A stretch of 39,969 bases of DNA. It comes from Chara braunii. Taxonomy: Eukaryota > Streptophyta > Charophyceae > Charales > Characeae. The notes under the pieces are model-generated. The model was not told where the DNA came from and did no database searches. It was given only the letters and a program-made list of their open reading frames with translations. The DNA is taken from positions 62,144-102,112 of the forward strand of contig BFEA01000270.1 in the NCBI GenBank assembly GCA_003427395.1. The letters are read 5' to 3'. Of the stretch, positions 38,926-39,969 are shown piece by piece (position 1 is the first letter of the stretch; the number at the start of each line of letters is the position of its first letter). Position numbers and translations under genes: made by a program.

Positions 38926-39969
38926 GTGTCAATGAGTGACAGAGGTAATTTTGGAGGCCCCTTTTCTCCCCTCTCGTCCTCGTCTCTCCTCTCCTTACCT
39001 GACAAGTTTTGCTACTTCTGGGAGGCAATCTCGCGTGTCTATTCGGTCCCTATGCGTCCTAGCGCGGAAGGGTACGTCGAATGTGTAGATTGTCGACAAT
39101 GTGTCTCCAGGGCCCACGGCTCCTGCATTCAATACCGAAACACGGACAAGGCTTGGTTGTGCCCCTTGTGTCGATCCGATAAAATTCCTACTGAAGCCCG
39201 ATTTCTTGAAGCCATGTCGGAAGGTTTAGAAAAGACCCGTAGGTTTAGAAGGGCGGAGGTATGGACAAATATCATTTTGATAGCTACAGTGGTCGGTAAC
39301 CCCCTCCGAGACTTCACCAAGGAAGACCGTAGAAGGGCCAATGAGAGGGTCCGGGACTACCGATGGAACGAGGGACGATTGGAAAAGCGAAAAACCAACG
39401 GTAGTAGGATTTGGATGTCAGTACCCCATCCGTTCATGAGGTATGACTGGGTTAAGTCGGCACACGAGGAGACTGCAACTCACGTCGCCGTACGGATTAT
39501 GGAGGCGGCGATTGACAAGAATGAATGGTATTGGTCCAATATTCGTGATAATGTTAAGTTCATCGTCCAAAACTGTCAGGTCTGCGCCAACAACAAAGCG
39601 TCGATTCAGCCGCCTAGGTCGATAGTGCCCACCGAAGTCCAACGACCATTTCAGAGGGTTAGCATGGATACTACGAACGTCGTCTCGGTACCGAACCTGA
39701 ATGATGAAACGACACTCGGCCGATGTCCCACAAGAGCAACAGCCAAGGAAAAGGCAAAGTGCCATTTGGAGCTTATGGAGCGGGCCCTTCCAAGATTGGC
39801 CCGAAAAAGGCAGAGAATGATCGAATTGGCCCACGACCGTTAGATCTGCAGTTACGAGGCCCGAAACGGAAATACAGGTCCCCGGCCCAGTATAAATTGG
39901 GGGACTTGGTGCAGGTGAGGAAATGTGCTCGTCAAGGAAAACTAGCACCACGATTCTTCGGATGCTTTC
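38926..39969 (+). pseudogene. PHD-like zinc finger plus integrase with deleted core
   Basis: An open frame to 39843. At 39082-39171 a C-x2-C-x2-C...H-x2-C...W-x-C-x2-C cluster has the look of a PHD finger. The integrase zinc-binding domain follows (H..H in HEETATH, C-x2-C in CQVCANNK), then VSMDTT with the first catalytic Asp. Sequence then jumps to KAKCHLELMERALPRL, so nearly all of the remaining catalytic core, including the second Asp and Glu, is missing. After 39843 the frame shifts and YKLGDLVQV...GKLAPRFFG, the post-core C-terminal region, runs to the window end. Confidence 0.75.

Larger units (their letters stand above)
34560..39969 (+). mobile_element. Ty3/Gypsy retrotransposon, degenerate, truncated by window end
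   Basis: Gag with zinc knuckle, retropepsin remnant, reverse transcriptase, RNase H and integrase follow one another on the plus strand in Ty3/Gypsy order. Frameshifts and stops separate the pieces. The 5' LTR was not identified; 34061-34560 may hold 5' non-coding or early gag sequence. The 3' LTR would lie beyond the window. Confidence 0.9.

Overview
This window looks like repeat-laden nuclear DNA from the green lineage. The clues are plant-type CCCTAAA telomere-like tracts at 1211-1260 and 1801-1880, an L1-like LINE with a plant-style ORF1, a Ty3/Gypsy polyprotein, a PIF/Harbinger fragment and a plant-type S9 serine peptidase. A streptophyte alga of the Chara type fits best, but that assignment is inference. 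The sequence is draft quality: single Ns at 5144, 12356 and 17981, and a 120-N gap at 25689-25808.

Only two stretches look like host genes. The clear one is an intronless 883-codon S9-family (prolyl-oligopeptidase-like) peptidase on the minus strand (14941-17592), with a complete Ser-Asp-His triad. The other is a 559-codon open frame of unknown function on the minus strand (2006-3685), perhaps one exon of a larger gene.

From 1 to about 14.1 kb there is a dense field of small non-autonomous elements. They are tRNA-like (SINE) heads, three head-truncated U6 snRNA retrocopies with purine-rich tails, a three-copy family of foldback elements bounded by TTAA, a CACTA-like miniature element, a three-copy SINE-like family, a 2.1-kb PIF/Harbinger relic, and small poly(A)/poly(T) insertions between direct repeats. 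One U6 copy at 12.2-12.7 kb keeps both its own 9-bp target duplication and the 13-bp duplication of a later element that landed on its 5' end.

From 19.16 to 31.48 kb lies one LINE, delimited by a 13-bp target duplication and a poly(A) tail. ORF1 and ORF2 (endonuclease, reverse transcriptase, zinc-binding tail) are decayed. ORF2 is split inside the reverse transcriptase by a 4.8-kb insertion (23341-28159) with TG...CA ends and a CCGT target duplication. That insertion has no convincing coding sequence. It carries a U6 3'-half fragment, a tandem array spanning the gap, and a run of roughly twenty unrelated, short, near-perfect stem-loops. This is the most unusual structure in the window.

After a gene-poor stretch (31.5-33.6 kb) comes a foldback satellite (33.6-34.06 kb), then a decayed Ty3/Gypsy element running off the right edge: gag with zinc knuckle, retropepsin remnant, reverse transcriptase, RNase H, a PHD-like zinc finger, and an integrase with most of its catalytic core missing.
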